Positions 62,820 to 64,000 of a stretch of 64,000 nt of DNA are shown piece by piece. Position numbers and translations under genes: made by a program. How positions within the stretch are numbered: position 1 is the stretch's first letter; every line of letters starts with the position of its first letter. The DNA lies in contig JAFUPV010000009.1 of the NCBI GenBank assembly GCA_017472605.1, forward strand, positions 41,953 to 105,952, read 5' to 3'. The DNA is from Lachnospiraceae bacterium (GTDB lineage: Bacteria > Bacillota > Clostridia > Lachnospirales > Lachnospiraceae). The notes under the pieces were generated by a model. It saw only the letters and a list, made by a program, of their open reading frames with translations. It made no database searches and was not told where the DNA came from.

Positions 62820-64000
62820 CTACACCTGTGGCGGAACCGGCGGTACTGGAGGGACTGCGGAACCGAACAGCGACTGAAGTTCCTGCACGGTTTCGGCCTT
62901 AACCCAGTCTGCCATTCCCTGTTTCCAAACAAGGCTATCTTTAGTTAACGTCCCTGCGGAAACCATCTGAGACAGAGTTCCCATATCAAACGGTCCTGCG
63001 GCCTGTCCATTCTGAACCACATGGTATGCTACATTCGGAATCGGAGGAGGAGTCATCCCCTGTGGAGGCTGCTGTGTTCCCGGTTGCTGACCGTTCACGC
63101 CCTGCATCATACCGTTCATCATGCCGGCCATGTTTTGGCCTATTGCTCCGCCCATTGCCATTCCGGTCATCATAGCGGCAGGATTCATTCCGCCACCGCC
63201 AGACATTTCCGTAGCGCCGTTCGCACCCATCTGTCCCAAAGCCTCTGCTCCGGCAATGCCAACCGCAGCCTGCTGTTCAAGCTGATAAGCAGCAAAGTTT
63301 GAAGATTGCGTCTGTTTCCGCTGCGCATACTGTGCTTCTTCTCTCTGGATACGCATTGTCTCTTCCATGTTTTCAGCATTGATCCTTTGCATATCCTGCA
63401 TATTCTTGATATTGACCTCGGTCTGCGCCTGGGCAGTAGCCGCAGCCAAATCCTGCGTAACCGCCTTAAGCTGCTGATATCCCTCGCTGGTCTTGTCCAC
63501 CTCGATGGTGTTTATATCTACAGCCGTAATATTGACTCCGAAATCACGCTCGAACCGCTCTCTTACATTTGCTTCAACAGCTTCATTGATCGGTGCGATA
63601 GCGCGTTCTATCTGCACAACAGGAATATTCTTTTCTGCCGGAACATTCGTTACGATACTCTTGACATAACGAGACATTGCATCTCTGATCTGTGTCTGGA
63701 AAGCATTCAAATCAAAGCTGGCAAGACGGTGCAGCTTTATGAACTCCTGATAGTCAGCAATGTTAAATGTCAATTTTCCGCGTACTGCTGTCGGTACTCC
63801 GAAGTCCAAATATCTCGGATCATAGAGATCAAAATACGGAACGGCAAACGGAATCTGAACCACCCTGGCAAGATTAATGAAATAGACCTCTGCCTGGAAA
63901 GGTGTTCCGCCTTGATATGCAAGTCCTACAATACTTGCAAGAACTGGGAAGTTCTCCGTCTTAATAATCTCATCATATGGACCCTCGATGAAGTCCTGCA
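62820..64000 (-). CDS. SPFH-domain protein with C-terminal GYF_2 domain, 5' end outside the window
   Basis: The frame is open to base 63998, so 392 residues of a longer protein are seen. Residues up to about 230 form an SPFH/band-7 domain of the YdjI virion-core-like type (RFERDFGVNITAVDINTIEV, then DLAAATAQAQTEVNIKN). An Ala/Gln coiled-coil, a Gly/Met-rich membrane-associating stretch (MNPAAMMTGMAMGGAIG) and a GYF_2 domain (GPFDMGTLSQ ... WKQGMADW) follow. SPFH proteins form ring-like scaffolds at membranes, often with phage-shock or envelope-stress systems. It lies 11 bases before the small GYF gene. Confidence 0.85.
   Translation of the reverse strand, partial: QDFIEGPYDEIIKTENFPVLASIVGLAYQGGTPFQAEVYFINLARVVQIPFAVPYFDLYDPRYLDFGVPTAVRGKLTFNIADYQEFIKLHRLASFDLNAFQTQIRDAMSRYVKSIVTNVPAEKNIPVVQIERAIAPINEAVEANVRERFERDFGVNITAVDINTIEVDKTSEGYQQLKAVTQDLAAATAQAQTEVNIKNMQDMQRINAENMEETMRIQREEAQYAQRKQTQSSNFAAYQLEQQAAVGIAGAEALGQMGANGATEMSGGGGMNPAAMMTGMAMGGAIGQNMAGMMNGMMQGVNGQQPGTQQPPQGMTPPPIPNVAYHVVQNGQAAGPFDMGTLSQMVSAGTLTKDSLVWKQGMADWVKAETVQELQSLFGSAVPPVPPVPPQV

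Overview
The window looks like chromosomal DNA of an anaerobic, low-to-mid GC Firmicute, most probably a gut Lachnospiraceae-type Clostridium. The pointers are a Trp T-box leader on trpS, a long-form hibernation factor (hpf) beside secA-prfB, diaminopimelate epimerase, rubrerythrin, a cobalamin-dependent methionine synthase without a reactivation domain, many glycan-degrading enzymes (GH78, GH43, GH13, GH106-like, GH109-like) and sigma-A promoters of Firmicute type. I cannot name a species. Most genes lie on the minus strand, so the fork probably runs right to left and the origin lies to the right of the window. I found no tRNA, rRNA, CRISPR array or intact mobile element.

Layout. 1-10 kb: start of a probable GAF-domain protein diverging from an MFS transporter, then GH78 rhamnosidase, an ABC ATPase/permease pair, a membrane-anchored polysaccharide deacetylase and a GH43 enzyme. 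10-15.5 kb: M28 peptidase, glutamate racemase, HIT protein and Tex, with an 81-nt tandem repeat between murI and the peptidase. 15.5-19.8 kb: small membrane protein, a pheB-hom-DUF2752 operon, prfB. 19.8-26.2 kb: secA, a strong cluster of DnaA boxes with a Spo0A-like box, hpf, and a large secreted NlpC/P60 protein. 26.4-34 kb: SDR enzyme, heterodimeric ABC exporter, rubrerythrin with a YczE-like membrane protein, T-box-controlled trpS. 34-37.4 kb: D-lactate dehydrogenase-like gene coupled to a 52-residue membrane peptide, dapF, TRIC-type channel.

37.4-44.7 kb appears to be a single five-gene operon: a half-length methionine synthase paralogue, metH, a glyoxalase-fold protein, a TetM/EF-G-like GTPase fused to a YacP/Rae1-type NYN nuclease domain, and the TRIC channel gene. 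It runs from one good promoter (44645-44674) to one strong hairpin (36653-36709). The GTPase-nuclease fusion is the most interesting protein here: both halves belong to families that act in the ribosomal A site.

44.8-61.6 kb is carbohydrate and accessory metabolism: GH13 glucosidase, a solitary AAA ATPase with a nuclease-like C-terminus, AraC regulator, MBL hydrolase, a giant GH106-like protein, GDPD, a sugar-type MFS transporter, a GH109-like oxidoreductase, AGCS symporter, SGNH hydrolase, a MerR/TipAS regulator with a typical 19-bp-spacer promoter, and a GNAT. 61.6-64 kb: degraded gene remnants, a transglutaminase-like protein, a GYF-domain protein and an SPFH-GYF protein cut by the right edge.

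A recurring feature is tandem repetition that keeps the reading frame: 81-nt units before the M28 gene, 39-nt units in the metH linker, 15-nt units in the deacetylase, Pro/Ser/Thr units in the NlpC/P60 protein, and 15-nt intergenic units near 49.9 kb. A 37-bp palindromic repeat occurs three times, at 9.0 kb and twice at 54.2 kb.
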